Positions 1 to 11,275 of a stretch of 64,000 bases of DNA are shown piece after piece. The notes under the pieces are model-generated. The model was not told where the DNA came from, made no database searches, and worked only from the letters and a program-made list of their open reading frames with translations. This DNA comes from Aphelocoma coerulescens (Eukaryota > Chordata > Aves > Passeriformes > Corvidae), in NCBI RefSeq assembly GCF_041296385.1, contig NC_091013.1, forward strand, positions 30,203,001 to 30,267,000. The letters run 5' to 3'. Made by a program: the position numbers and the translations under genes. Within the stretch, counting starts at the first letter, position 1; each line of letters begins with the position of its first letter.

Positions 1-515
1 GCAGTTTGCAGCTTGTTCAAGGACACACACAGATAGCAATTGGTTTTCCCAGCTGTGGCAGGGGAGGGAGGAAGCACTCAGCTTGCTGTTTCCGAGGACA
101 GTTTTTTGGCCAGGGGTTCAGCTGCTTTTTCTCCGGAGATAGACTGAGAGTTGAATTTTTCCTTCCCTGGAATTTTGGATTTTCTCCCTTTTCTACTGGA
201 CTGTTTCAATATCAGAGCACATCGGGAGGACTTTCCACTGGGCACAGAGGGCCTGGCCCTGGGCCAAGCCCCAGCTCCGAGGATACCAAAGGAAGGACTC
301 GAACACTTTTCCAGGTTTTTTTCTCCACAGCGAGAGATTTTATTATTTAGCATTATTATCCTTTTCCCATGTGTTTGTTAAATAAATTGCTTTTATCTCT
401 TTCACTTTCCTTTGAGGAAAATTTATTTTTTCCTGAACCTGGTGGGGGGAGGGGTGGTTGTGCCTTCTCTCAGAGTATATATTTCTAAATTTGGCGAAAC
501 CAGAACAGCCATGAA
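1..515 (+). mobile_element. probable ERV LTR (5' end outside the window)
   Basis: This stretch ends like an avian endogenous-retrovirus LTR read on the plus strand. A region rich in short T runs leads to an AATAAA signal near 381, followed by a T-rich tract and a G-rich stretch near 440-460. No coding exon of the neighbouring receptor gene fits here. The start is cut by the window edge and the right border (about 490-515) is uncertain. The family assignment rests on general resemblance to passerine ERVL-type LTRs, not on a search. Confidence 0.42.
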
Positions 516-1480
516 AAAAGCTAAAACCTTGTTAAGAAGAATATTCCAAATCTAAACATCCTAAAGTTAGGAAAATCCAATTTCCAGTCTACCTCATGAG
601 TGTGTGCATGTGTGTGATATCATCTTTTTTTTTTCCCATATGACTCCTACTATGAACTTGATTTTAGCAGTGACAGCAGAGCTTTTGCTTCCCCCAGTAG
701 ACAGAAAATTTACCCATACAGCTGAGTCAGGGCTGTGTAGTAAAAGATGCACTTGCCTGTGTTGCCTCCACTCTGTTGCTTGCCCAAGTTGAACACTGCA
801 TAAGTGAATGAGAACAGGAAGGAAAGGGAAGTATAGTGACTACAGGGGTTGTCCCCAGGTCACAGGAAACCTTTCCCCTACATGTTTCTTCTCTGCAGGG
901 CCTGGTTAATTCTCACCAGAGGAAAGGTCCCAAAATTCAGTGTCCTGAAACTCAGTGCTGCAAGTCCTCAGATCTAGGCTGTAAACACACCCCAGTGTCT
1001 GAGGTACACAAGCTCCTTTCAATGTCCACAGTATTGTTTTGCTGATCTGATTTATTCCCCACTCAGAGACAGCTTCCAAAGAGAGATTGTGTGAATTGCT
1101 AGCAAGGCACAACAGAGATCGTGCTTTCAAGAACACTTGAAAGCAAGAACACTTGAAAACAATGGATGCAGGGACAGGCAACCAGGAACCCTTCATGTTG
1201 AAGCTGTCTCTGAGCTAAAGCTTGAAGAAGAAGAGCTAAGATTGTGGAGAGTTTGAGTTCTTGATTTTATGGCCATCAATATGTGCTTCTGTATGTGAAG
1301 GTCACATGCCTGTCACATGCTTGTGGACATACACATTACTAGGTGAAAGAAAAGAGCCTTCTAAGTTTCTTTCAATTAAATGCATTCAGTAAAATTGTTA
1401 TAGAAGGACTTTTACAGTGTTTGCGGTGGTAGTAACTAGGTTACTGGGGCAGGAAGGGGGCGAGGGGTAGGTTTTCTCAC
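516..1480. other. probable intron of IL18RAP, no exon recognised
   Basis: The exon that should follow 1481-1601 (second half of the third Ig domain, with an F-x-C-x-x-x-N type motif) was searched for on the minus strand here and not convincingly found. It probably lies left of the window. A 15-base direct repeat occurs twice at 1128-1142 and 1144-1158. Confidence 0.4.
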
Positions 1481-1601
1481 CTTGTTTCCTGATTCAGTTT
1501 CTCATTTATATTCTCCTCGTCGCTTCGTTTCCATGTTACTCTCATTGGAGAAACTGTTTCAAACCCAAACTGTACACGGCATTCCAATTCAAGTGGCTTG
1601 C
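1481..1601 (-). CDS. IL18RAP: IL18RAP exon, Ig domain 3 first half
   Basis: This 121-base exon goes from phase 1 to phase 2, between TTGTTCCAG and GTGAGAAA. The peptide has GKPLELECRVQFGFE and MRVTWKRSDEEN. It is the last IL18RAP coding exon I can place in the window. Confidence 0.91.
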
Positions 1602-4600
1602 CTGGAACAAATTAACACAGAAAAACCATGCCTGCAGGTCACCAGAATATTATTCACTTAAATAGCTTAGAAAGCAAAGCTGGTTTGCTTTATCAAGATC
1701 TATCATTATTTATCAATACCTCGTTTAAATATTTTCATTTGCTTTTAGGTGAGGAATTGAAACTTACCAAGCTCTGCTTCGAGGATCACAACACCATTGG
1801 GATACAAAAGGTTTGGTGGATGAATAGTGTTTTTTGCTGCAATCAACAAGAATATCATTAAGTATAAAGTTATTATCAGTGCAGAGGACCAAAGAGAACA
1901 GCTTACAATTTGATTTTTCAAGTTTTAGGTGGAATTTAGACACCTAATCCAAGAGGATGTTTTACAGTTCTTGAGGTATATGAGTGCGCACAGATAAGGG
2001 AGTTTCAACAACAAAATTTGTGCAGCTACTTAAACACCTGCTATCTCATTTACTCTGAGGCATTGTCCTCTTTCATGAGCTGAGAAGCTCAGCATCTAGC
2101 CTGCATTTAAGATTATTTAGGATTCAAAAATTAGGAACTCCCCTTGCAAAACCCCCTGAAGGGTGCAATCCTCATACCAGTTCCCTGCCAAGCCTCTTTC
2201 CATGCCCAGTAAGCACAAACAGCGCACACACACCTCATTCACAAGCACAGATACTTGCACCAAAATAGCCATGCTGTTCTCAAAACTCAGGCTGCCAAAG
2301 GGCACAGATAATGACACCCACGGGTTATACCATAAAACCCACAGCTCTGAGGTTCTAGGAAAGTCCCATACTGCAGGAAATGGTGCCATATAACGCTTAA
2401 TTTTTTTTTTTTTTTTTTTACCAAGCCACAGCAGAGAAATGTATCACAGAATAAGCTGAGTTGGAAGGGACCCACAAGATCATCAATGTCCAACTCCTGG
2501 TCCTGCACAGAACCATACCCAAGAGTCACACCATGTGCCTGAGAGTGTTGTTCAAACACTTCTTGAACTCTGTCAGGCTTGGTGCTGTGACGCGAGCCTC
2601 TTCCAGTGCCTGACCACCCTCTGGGTGAAGAACCTCTTTTTATTATCCAACATAAACCTCCCCGGACACAACTTCAGGCCATTCCCTCAGGTCCTGTCAC
2701 TGGTCACCACAGTGATGAGATCAGTGCCTGCCCGTCCTCTTGCCCTGGTGAGGAAGTTGTAACTGCAAGGAGGTTTCCCCTCAGTCTGCATGGCTCTGGG
2801 GTAGTATATATGCATATGGCACCTTTTATGTGTTTTTCTCACTGTGCTATGAAGTGAGGGAAAAGAACTGAGAAGGACAATGTATCAGCTCAGGTTCGGT
2901 CAGATCAGAATAAAAGCAGAGCTAGTCCAAGCCTGCCTGGAGAATATTGTGGGAATATTCCATAGAAGAATATTAGAAGGAAGAGTCAAAGAGCATCAGG
3001 TATTTTAAGCCACCACAGAGCTCTCACAGGTTGGTGAGACATGCTTTCCTGTCCTGACGGGATGGATACATTGTCCCTTGAATTATTAGAACCAAATGCT
3101 TAAAACACCTGGGGGAAAAAAAAAAGGATCATCTATTTCAGAGAAATTCTATCCTCATGAGACCATGGAATTTCAAAGGTGTATTTCTTCACTAGAGCAC
3201 AGAATCAGGTTGCCTCATTTGACACCTTTCTTTGGTCCCCTAAATCTTGTCCTCCCTTTCACAGTGTCCCACTTTCCACCAGGATGCTGAGGACTAGTCC
3301 TGTGCTGTTTTCATACAGAAACAGCTGGACTGCATCTATAGAGTTCAGGATATAGAGTAGATATATACTCCTCCTATGGGACCTGTGATTGACTGGGGTG
3401 ACTACAAAGTCTTAACAGCACTCAACCGTAGATATCTGGAGAAAAGCATTGCCACATCACTCCTTTAGCAGATCAAGCAGTCTCCCCCATGTTGCTAGCA
3501 TGCTCCCTTGCACTGCATTGATGTCCCAAAACACTCTGCCAAGGCAGTCTGGATTTTGCCTGAAGGACAACTGGAGACAGTAAATATTAGAGGAAAAGTC
3601 ACCGTGGTTTGTAGGAGAATATAAGACCATGTCATATCACTGTGCCATAGAGTTCTAGCCAGTTTTCTTCAGTAATGCATGCAAAGCCCGAGAGAACAGG
3701 TCATGCAGGCAGTGATGTTCTCCCCCAAAGAGCATGTGCAACAACAAATGGCTTGTTTGTTAGATTGCTCACAGCTCTCCTATTTACTCTGCTGCTAAAA
3801 AATTACATGCAAGAGAGGTAGAGATCCCACCAATATCATCTTCCCTGTCACTGTCAAATGGAGAAAGTGAAGGTTTCACCCATGCCACAAGGAACAGTAT
3901 TTTACCTAACTCATAATTTCACATAATCCTCTACTTCAGGGAGATGTGTAGGATTGAGATACGCTGCTTTTGCCCATATTTCCAGTGCAGGATTTGCAAT
4001 CCTTCTTCCTAGTATGCAAATATGTTCCTAATACTCCTCACACTGTACATGGAGAACATTGGCACCAGTTGGAGTTTCATGAATTCTACTCCCAGATCAA
4101 GAGATCTAAATCTTTTGTGGATTTGATCCCCAATGTTAAGAACTACAATAAATCCAAGGCACAATTAGATTTTGAAAATTAGTGTTGTATGCTGCATGCT
4201 ATTACTGCTATTACTATTGGATGTTCTAGTCAGTGTCCCTAGATGTCTTCAGAATACTTGGAAGAGGATTGTAATGATCCTGTAGCTAATTCAGTTTATG
4301 GGTTTTTCAGAACAAGAGCCTGAAAAAATCACATAAATAAACATAATAAAGAAAATATACTTTACTTCAGGTATTTTATTCTGAGTTATTATATAACTCA
4401 CCAATGACTTCTACTGTTACTGCTGTTCTCACTGTCCAGTTGGTAGTGTTGTCAGGCAGAGTGTAATCACACACATATATTCCAGCATCTTTGTCATAGG
4501 TTGGATTCAAGTAGATTTCATTCTGCTTAAGCTTTAGGCTTGGTCTGCTTTTCCTGTGTTTTACCTGGTGACCATCCTAATGAAAGGAAAAGGAAAAGGA

Positions 4601-7585
4601 AAAGGAAAAGGAAAAGGAAAAGGAAAAGGAAAAGATTAAAGTCTTTTTTTATCTTGCTGTTGTTGCTGTTATTAAATTACATTTTAATGTATTTGGACAA
4701 CATTTTCATGTCAGTAGGGCTAAACCAAAGTCTTTCCACTGAAGCCCAAAAAAGGATGTATTAGGAGTCTGAGAACATTTTTCAGTTATGCTAAAAAAGA
4801 TGCGAATACCCTTGACTTTTTAAAAATTATTTAAAATTTACAGTTGATATGAAACTGTGAAATCATGAAGATAATCTAAATTTAACTCCTATTACTAAAG
4901 AGCAACAAAAAGGATCAATTTTTTGATGGACTGGGTATTTTTTATTATGCAAAGAAATTGTTTTGAAAGCATTTTCAAGTTATATTATGAGAAGTAAATC
5001 ATGAGTTTGTATTGTCTGAGATTGAGAACACTGTCACTACTTTTAGAAGCATGAAAATTGTCTGTTTTTGAAAAGCACCCCTATTTTTCAGCTTAATATA
5101 TTCATATTCCACTGAGACCAGAAGAATTTTCCTTAAATGAAGTTCATGAAAAAATCCACTAATGCAAACAGGAAGAAGCTCCTTAACTTCAGCGGGCTTC
5201 AGATCATGATGTAGGTAAAGATATACCTCATTTAAAATTTGAAAGCAAATGCAAAGTAACTTCAACTAGATCATAATTCTGCTTGAAAGAAAAAAATAAT
5301 GTAAATAATACCAGGTAGGAAAATGCACAATTGCAAATTTTAGTCATCTTCCTTCGCTCATTTATACAGGTTTATATGTTATATTACCCTCTTTACAAAC
5401 ACTAAGTCAGTAGTGGTTCAGCGGAATAGTCTTTCATTAAAACAGGAGTCTTGGATAGAACAGTTTGAAACATTCATCTTAAAATAATTTTTCACCTAAC
5501 AAAGCCAGTTTTTCTTTGGTATATTTGATAGTTTCAAAATTTGAAATGTCAAAACAAATCTTAAAACGTTACTTTTCAATCATGTCTGTTTTGCAAAGAA
5601 CCTATTTTAACTCTCAATTATTTCAATTTCTTAGCTGAAGAGAAACCATTTCTTGGATTCTGTTTCACAGAATATTTTGGATGTGGTAAATTTCTTCAAA
5701 ACTCTTCCTTAAATACTTAATATGTATTAATTCAAGATTCTGCTCTTTGGTTGAATTTCTTAGGCTGCATTGCCTGCCAAAGAAGAGTTCAAGTACTATG
5801 GCACATGGACATTAGCTAGACCTGAAGCTCCACCTTCACTCAGCTGTTTTCTACACTCAATAGACTGACTCTTACCTTGTACCATTTTACATCTGGCTTT
5901 TTAATGTGGCTGTAACATTTTGTCCCAGGACAGGTTATTGAATTCCCAATGCCAGCAAGTAGATATAGCATGTTTGTGTCATAACCTGAACATTTTGCTG
6001 CCTTCTTTGTTTGAACATCCAAAACAATTTTGAGACATGGGATTTTTCCCCTGAGTGATGAAAAAAAAAAAAAGAAAAGAAAAAGAAGTTAAACATTTAA
6101 TACACAAACCAAACTAATAACTCTCCTATAGAAGTAGAAACTTTTTGCTCCATTAATCCATTACTTACCCTTTTGCTCCATTACTTACCACATCCTACAG
6201 ATGTACACTCCAGAAGCACTGTCCCTTATTGGTTTAAACCAAAGCGCATCCCCTTGGAAAGCCAGATTTGAGCTTTCCTTGATAGCCTTCAGTGTCTCTT
6301 TATCCTTCTGATGCCAGAACCATTCCACTTTATGTTGATTTAGAAGTGGGTTGTTATAAATGCTGGTAGCATCTCTCTCTGGTAAAGCACACCGTAGAAC
6401 GAACTCCTCACCATTAATTGCACGATACCATATTTGAGGTTCAACATGGGAACATCCTGAAAAGCAGGAGAGTAAGATATCAGTACCATCTGAAAGAATG
6501 CAGAGTCATGGTGAAAAAATTAAAAATAAAAATTAGGAACACAACAAAAATAGAACTTTACCTTTCTTTAGTTAAATATCCCTTTATGTGATCAGAAGAT
6601 GGACTAACAGAAAACAGGTTTTCTTAAATATGCAATTTGTCAATGTTCTTGAAAATTTATTCAAAGGTTTCCAAGGGTTTGCTAGACCTTATCTCAAAAG
6701 ATTAATGTGAAGGGTTTTGTGATGTGTAGACTTTTGCGTGGTGCTAACCTGTTAAACCTCAACTCTGTAGAAAAGCAGACACAGCTCTTCTCAATCTCAT
6801 ATTAATGGACAAGGGACTGACATAAGCCTGAAGAAGCAGATCCTGCCCACCACATGCCCTGTTTATGGTAAGATTGACAAACATCATTGTCTCACTGCTT
6901 TTAAATATTCATCCTCCCAGGTTTCAGCAACTTTCCCTAAAGTTAAACACATTTTTTAATTTTGAAAGGTGTGGTCAGCCATCCTAATGCCCCTCCTGCC
7001 ACTCAGGGGGTTGTGACCCTTGAAAGTATGGCAGGATTTCACTCCAGCAGAAGGGAGGGCATGACATCTATTCCTCACCTGCTCACCTGGGAAACTCTTT
7101 ACAGTTTCATTTTCTCTCAGCAAACTAAACTGCATCAAGCTCCTCCAGATATATTGTGTGTGTGAAAGACTTTGATAGATCAGTCTCATTCTGCTTTTGT
7201 CTTCCTTCTCCCCAGTCCCTGCCTCCCTGGACCAGATTCTGGAGACCTAAGTCACAGAAGCAATTCATTTGTCCCATCTAGTTCTCAGAAATTTTTCTTT
7301 ACATTTGTCCTTTTCATTGGGGAACTGATTTTTGAGTCAAATTTATGGTAGACAGTATAATCAATACTTCAAAAGCTTGCAGAAAGGCTATTTGTCTGAC
7401 ACAAGTATGGCTAGGTACAGGAAAAACTCACAAAAGCAAGGAAAAATTAAGATCTCCTTTTTTAAGTTTTCAGAAAACACCACAAACACCAAACCTCAGT
7501 GGAGCAGCCTCTTACCTGGCAAGTTAATCTCTCTAACTTCTACCCCACTGACAAAAAATGTTAGTATCCAGCACAAAGTGAGCAT
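1481..7585 (-). CDS. IL18RAP: interleukin-18 receptor accessory protein, N-terminal part (six coding exons)
   Basis: IL18RAP is the signalling partner of the IL-18 receptor; it joins IL18R1 bound to IL-18 at the plasma membrane. The joined exons are 7516-7585, 6189-6456, 5876-6050, 4402-4576, 1768-1836 and 1481-1601, giving 292 codons plus two bases. Residues 1 to about 20 form a signal peptide (MLTLCWILTFFVSG). Ig domain 1 lies near 24-115 (EEFVLRC, then GVYICR), domain 2 near 115-229 (ITCPGTKC, WYK, AGIYVCDY) and the start of domain 3 near 250-292 (GKPLELECRVQFGFE). These match the mammalian IL18RAP pattern, where the last block is GKPLTISCKARFGFE. The membrane and TIR exons were not found and presumably lie left of base 1. 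The gene sits downstream of IL18R1 on the same strand, as in mammals. Confidence 0.93.
1768..1836 (-). CDS. IL18RAP: IL18RAP short linker exon
   Basis: This 69-base exon is phase 1 to phase 1, between TTGATTGCAG and GTAAGTTT. It encodes the Ig2-Ig3 linker and the first strand (..GVVILEAELG). The same short exon exists in IL18R1 (26583-26645) and IL1RL1 (57316-57384). Confidence 0.9.
1837..4401. other. IL18RAP intron with one CR1 fragment
   Basis: Apart from a 19-base T run at 2401-2419 and the CR1 copy at about 2441-2795, this intron looks like unique sequence. No further exon was recognised. Confidence 0.6.
2441..2795 (-). mobile_element. CR1 LINE fragment, 3' part
   Basis: The left end carries the antisense of the CR1 3' end (ATCACAGAATAAGCTGAGTT, then GGAAGGGACCCACAAGATCA). 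The body then continues as antisense CR1 to a 5' truncation near 2795. The copy is diverged and non-coding. Confidence 0.88.
4402..4576 (-). CDS. IL18RAP: IL18RAP exon, Ig domain 2 second half
   Basis: This 175-base exon goes from phase 0 to phase 1. It encodes NEIYLNPTYDKDAGIYVCDY followed by a strand ending TVRTAVTVEVI, matching the human block that ends WTVRAVVQV. The acceptor is CATTAG, and its pyrimidine tract is built from a hexanucleotide repeat. The donor is GTGAGTTA. Confidence 0.92.
4583..4635. repeat. (AGGAAA)n hexanucleotide microsatellite at a splice acceptor
   Basis: About eight to nine copies of AGGAAA lie in tandem. On the minus strand they read as a (TTTCCT)n tract ending a few bases before the acceptor AG of the IL18RAP exon 4402-4576. 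Confidence 0.95.
5876..6050 (-). CDS. IL18RAP: IL18RAP exon, Ig domain 2 first half
   Basis: This 175-base exon goes from phase 2 to phase 0. The acceptor has a long T tract and ends CACTCAG. The peptide includes CLKIVLDVQTKKAAKCSGY and SITCPGTKC, and ends DVKWYK, the usual break inside an Ig domain in this family. Confidence 0.92.
6189..6456 (-). CDS. IL18RAP: IL18RAP exon, Ig domain 1
   Basis: This 268-base exon is entered in phase 1 after CTTTTCAG and left in phase 2 at GTAAGTAA. It holds the first Ig domain, with VLRCAL, KVEWFWHQK and ASGVYICR. A second copy of the donor sequence lies 20 bases into the intron. Confidence 0.92.
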
Positions 7586-7647
7586 GATTTCCTTTATCAA
7601 TTTTGGTTGATACTCTAAGACATTTTCTTTATTAATCATCCAGCTTT
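7516..7647 (-). CDS. IL18RAP: IL18RAP exon with start codon
   Basis: The ATG is at 7585-7583; coding runs to 7516 and ends in phase 1 at a GTAAG donor. The exon probably begins at 7647, after a pyrimidine-rich tract ending in TTTTACAG, so at least one untranslated exon lies further right. The peptide is a signal sequence ending ..VEVREINLPG. Confidence 0.88.
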
Positions 7648-9640
7648 CTGTAAAAGAGAAAAACAGGAGGTTTTTTTTGTAAATAAGAGTCCAAATAAAA
7701 TAGATCATTGCATATTTCATTATGTACCTCTATAAAACTTTGCAAACACTATTTCCTGCATATTGTGTTTTTTAAAAATGGGGTTTGCAGCACTTTTCCT
7801 GCTCACACTATTTCACAGAAATACAGGATGGATAATACTCAAGACTATGCAACAATCTCTCTAAATGCACGTTTCATAGAATTTCTTACAGATGGATTTC
7901 CAAGTCATACTTACAGCAATGCAGAACTCCACCTCTGGAGTGGAAATGCAGATCCTTCCTCCTTTGATAGGAGCAAGATGAGAGGTAAGATACCAAATAA
8001 TATCAGCCTTCAGCTAATAATGATTATGAGCAAAAGGCTGAGACAGGCATAAATGGTACCAAAACTCCATGGAACTCCACTGTAGATTGAAGGTCAACTG
8101 TCCCAGAGTGAGCTGATTGGATTCCTTTGGGATTAAACTAAATCTGAAGATGTGCTGCAGCTGCAAACAGCATTGAGCCCATGAGACTGGAGGACTATGC
8201 AGGAGTAAAACCCTCAAAGCATGTCCTGTGTGGGCACAGGTCTTTGGTTCTCGCTTTCACCCAAGATATGTGCTCCTACCAGGCTTTGCTACCAGCCAAA
8301 ATGGACATACATTAGGATGTCTACCAGGGCCAGCAGAGCAACCTAAAAACCCCTTCTCCTCCTCCATGGCTTACCGGGGTGTGCAGAATCAGGCCTCACT
8401 TTTGCACCACGATGCTGTTCTGCACTGCTTGAACAACCCTGGCAGAGCCCTGCTTAGCAGGGTAACACCCAGAGGATCATAAGGGACCTGTGGTGTTCCC
8501 TCTGTAAACTGAGACTGGGAACACCCAGGGGATTTGGGGCAGGTCCTCAAAGCACTCAGCTGCATCCAGAGCCCTATATAACAGTACCCTGAACAAGGTG
8601 AAACCCCAAACCATATTGTTATGTCTTCCCTCTTCTACTAAGAAGTCTGATCTGCATGCCACAGCCTTCTCAGCTGCAGGCTGTGCAGTGGGCATACTCA
8701 ACAGCCATGGCTGAATTTGGGTATTTAGTAAGGACATATCCAATGCCTATGACTGACATCTGGAGTGCCTGGTTCAGGAGCAAAGGGCATCTACTTTGCT
8801 GATGTTCAATTTGCGCAGCTGTGCATTGAGCAACCGAGCCCTCAAGGGGTTTTTTTCTTTCCTTTGGCTACAGAGTGACTCTGCATTTACAATGCTGTCA
8901 GAGGCATTGAGTCAGCCCAAGGGAAAAGCAGAAAAGGTTGGGCAAAGGCTAGTCTCTTGTCTGTTGGCACCTCATGCAAATCAGACAGTACTGATACTGG
9001 TTAGCATCAACAGAGCATCCAGTGCACACTGAGCTAGAGAGAGAGGTGATGAGAACTCCCACGCTGCACTTTTCCAGGCAGCAGTTTTGGGTAGCGGGGA
9101 GAACTCTTAGTCACCATTCTCTTCAGAATGTCTCTACTCCTTGCAAGTGAATGGAATGATCTATTTTTATGCCCAGAGCTCACAGGAAGTAAGTTAACTT
9201 ATTTGTCTGACCCCATCCTGGTGCTTTGTTACAGGTTGGCTGCCAGCTGTCATCCCCCCACACATCTTTTAAAATCATCCTGAAACTCCAAGCCTGTATG
9301 TATGTCTGAATAAAGTGAGTTTGCTACCAGAACTGGGAAAAGCCCTCTATAAGTTTATCCAACTTTTTTATCCACTGCAAAAAGATCAATGGATCCTGAC
9401 TCTCAAATCTGGATTTATGACACCTGTGAAGACCTTGCTCAAGGCGTTCATTAAGGCTGCATCTCTAGGCATGCTAATTCTGTATAAAACCAAGAATGAT
9501 GTTCTGAGTTATGTCATCCGACAGCCCACATGGCAAAGGCATGCTGGTGCCCGTAGCAATCAGGACCCAAGGCCCTTTTGTGTGGTTCATTGCTGTAGCC
9601 CCTTGAGCAGGTGAGATGATGGAATAGGTCGCTGTTGACT
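7648..9640. other. upstream flank or 5' intron of IL18RAP
   Basis: No coding exon was recognised. A strong minus-strand donor (GTAAGTATG at 7914-7906) follows bases ending GCATTGCT and could close an untranslated exon of IL18RAP just right of 7914. Nothing else supports it. Confidence 0.25.
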
Positions 9641-9644
9641 AAAG

Positions 9645-9948
9645 CAGAGGGGCAAGAACTGATCTCTTCACTCTGGTGACCAGTGACACGACTCGAGGAG
9701 ACAGCATGAAGCTGTGTCAGGGGCAGTTCAATTGGGTATCAATTGTTCTTCACCCAGAGGATGGTTGGGCACTAGAACAGGCTCCCCAGGGAAGTGGTCA
9801 CAGCACCAAGCCTGACAGAGTTCAAGGGTTTGGACAACACTCAGGCATGTGGTGTGATTCTTGGGGTGTCCTGTGCAGGGCCAGGAGTTGGACTCAGTGA
9901 TTCTGATGGGTCCCTTCTAACTCAGCTTTTTCTATGATTTTATGAACT
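9645..9948 (+). mobile_element. CR1 LINE fragment, 3' end
   Basis: This is a sense-oriented CR1 tail. Its body includes the typical CCCAGAGGATGGTTGGGCAC, and it ends GGGTCCCTTCTAACTCAG followed by the degraded terminal repeat TTCTATGATTTTATGA. Confidence 0.88.
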
Positions 9949-10397
9949 ATTGATCTGTCCTCCACACTCCACTCTCCCTTGACCACAGGCAAATGGTCCA
10001 GTCTCTCTCCTGTGACAGCCCTGGTACTTTCTGGTGACTCATTAAGCTGTTAAGCCATCAGAAGCTATTTGAAGAGTGCCTGACCTGGCACAAGATAAGC
10101 AGTGGAAGCGTTTACTTCCTGGCTTCCCATTTGTGTGTCACTGGGGACATACAGGCCACATGTAGTGAAACTACAACAAGTGACCATTCACAAAGCATTT
10201 AATAGTGCCAGTGATGTATAATCTCTTTGTTCTCCAATTTACTGCCATATAAACAATACCCTCTAAGCTGAAAAAGGTCACCACAAATGGGAAAGAAGTG
10301 CCAAAGGGAAAGAGTTGACTAGTGAATGTTACAGCACTGGTTAGCAATCTTTATAATTTTTCTGTTGTCTTTAGCTAGGCATGGGAAAATACACCAC

Positions 10398-10401
<4 letters not shown>

Positions 10402-10438
<37 letters not shown>
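10402..10438. repeat. poly-T run of 37
   Basis: An uninterrupted run of 37 T. No retrocopied body is recognisable on its left side. Its true length is uncertain in any assembly. Confidence 0.9.
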
Positions 10439-10441
<3 letters not shown>

Positions 10442-10959
10442 ATCGGATAATGCTTTCATTAGAGAATCTTGTAATCTTTGCATTTTTATAGTGTTTAAAA
10501 AGTATGGTAGGATGTGAAATTAAGAATCATCTTACAAGTGTGCTTGACAGGAACAGGGAAATTCACAGCAGAAGCAGACAGCAATCACCATTCAGGTGTA
10601 TTTGCACTGCAGATGGACTCAGGGGATTTGGTGACTTGGTTTACTCAAGGACTCATTTTATCTTTGTCAGTATCTACCAGAAAAGAAAGTATTCTACTCT
10701 CAGCAACTTATTATCAAATGTCTTTCTACATTCTCCTGCTACGTACACAGCCATATTACCATATCCTTAGTCTAGGGACTTAGGATGCCACTTAGTTGGA
10801 AAGTATCGTATATACAAAGGAAGTTAGTGTGGTCTTCACATAATTCCCTGTGCTAAAAAATTGGGATAGAAACATAGGAATTGTATTATATTGCCTATGT
10901 TTCAACTCCTAAAGGACTCTTAGAAGAAAACAATACATTTCTGTTTCATAGAGTTTTCA

Positions 10960-11275
10960 CAGTATCACAGAATAAGGTGAGTTGGAAGGGACCCATAAGG
11001 ATCATCGAGTCCAAATCCCAGCCCTTTCTGAACTCTGTCAGGCTTGGTGCTGTGACCGTGTCCCCGGGGAGCCTGTTCCAGTGCCCAACCACCCCCTGGG
11101 CAAAGAAACTTTTTTTTATATCCAGCCTGAACCTCCCCTGACACAATTTCAGGCCGTTACCTCGGGTCGTATCACTGGTCACCGCAGTGAAGAGATCAGT
11201 GCCTGGCCCTTCTCTTCCCCTCACGAGGAAGTTGTACACTGTGATGAGGTCTCCCTTCAGCCTCTTCTTCTCCAG
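10960..11275 (-). mobile_element. CR1 LINE fragment, 3' part
   Basis: This antisense CR1 starts with the complement of the terminal repeat (ATCACAGAATAAGGTGAGTT) and GGAAGGGACCCATAAGGATC. It continues through CCAGTGCCCAACCACCCCCT to a truncation near 11275. It is about the same CR1 segment as 2441-2795. Confidence 0.88.

Noticed and set aside
1064..1196. Minus-strand SLLCLASNSHN, which looks a little like the F-x-C-x-x-x-N motif expected next in IL18RAP Ig3
   Set aside because: No acceptor or donor in the needed phase surrounds it, and the upstream residues come from a short direct repeat with no Ig pattern.
4540..4764. Plus-strand frame with a (Lys-Arg)n run
   Set aside because: The run is the translated hexanucleotide repeat on the strand opposite IL18RAP.
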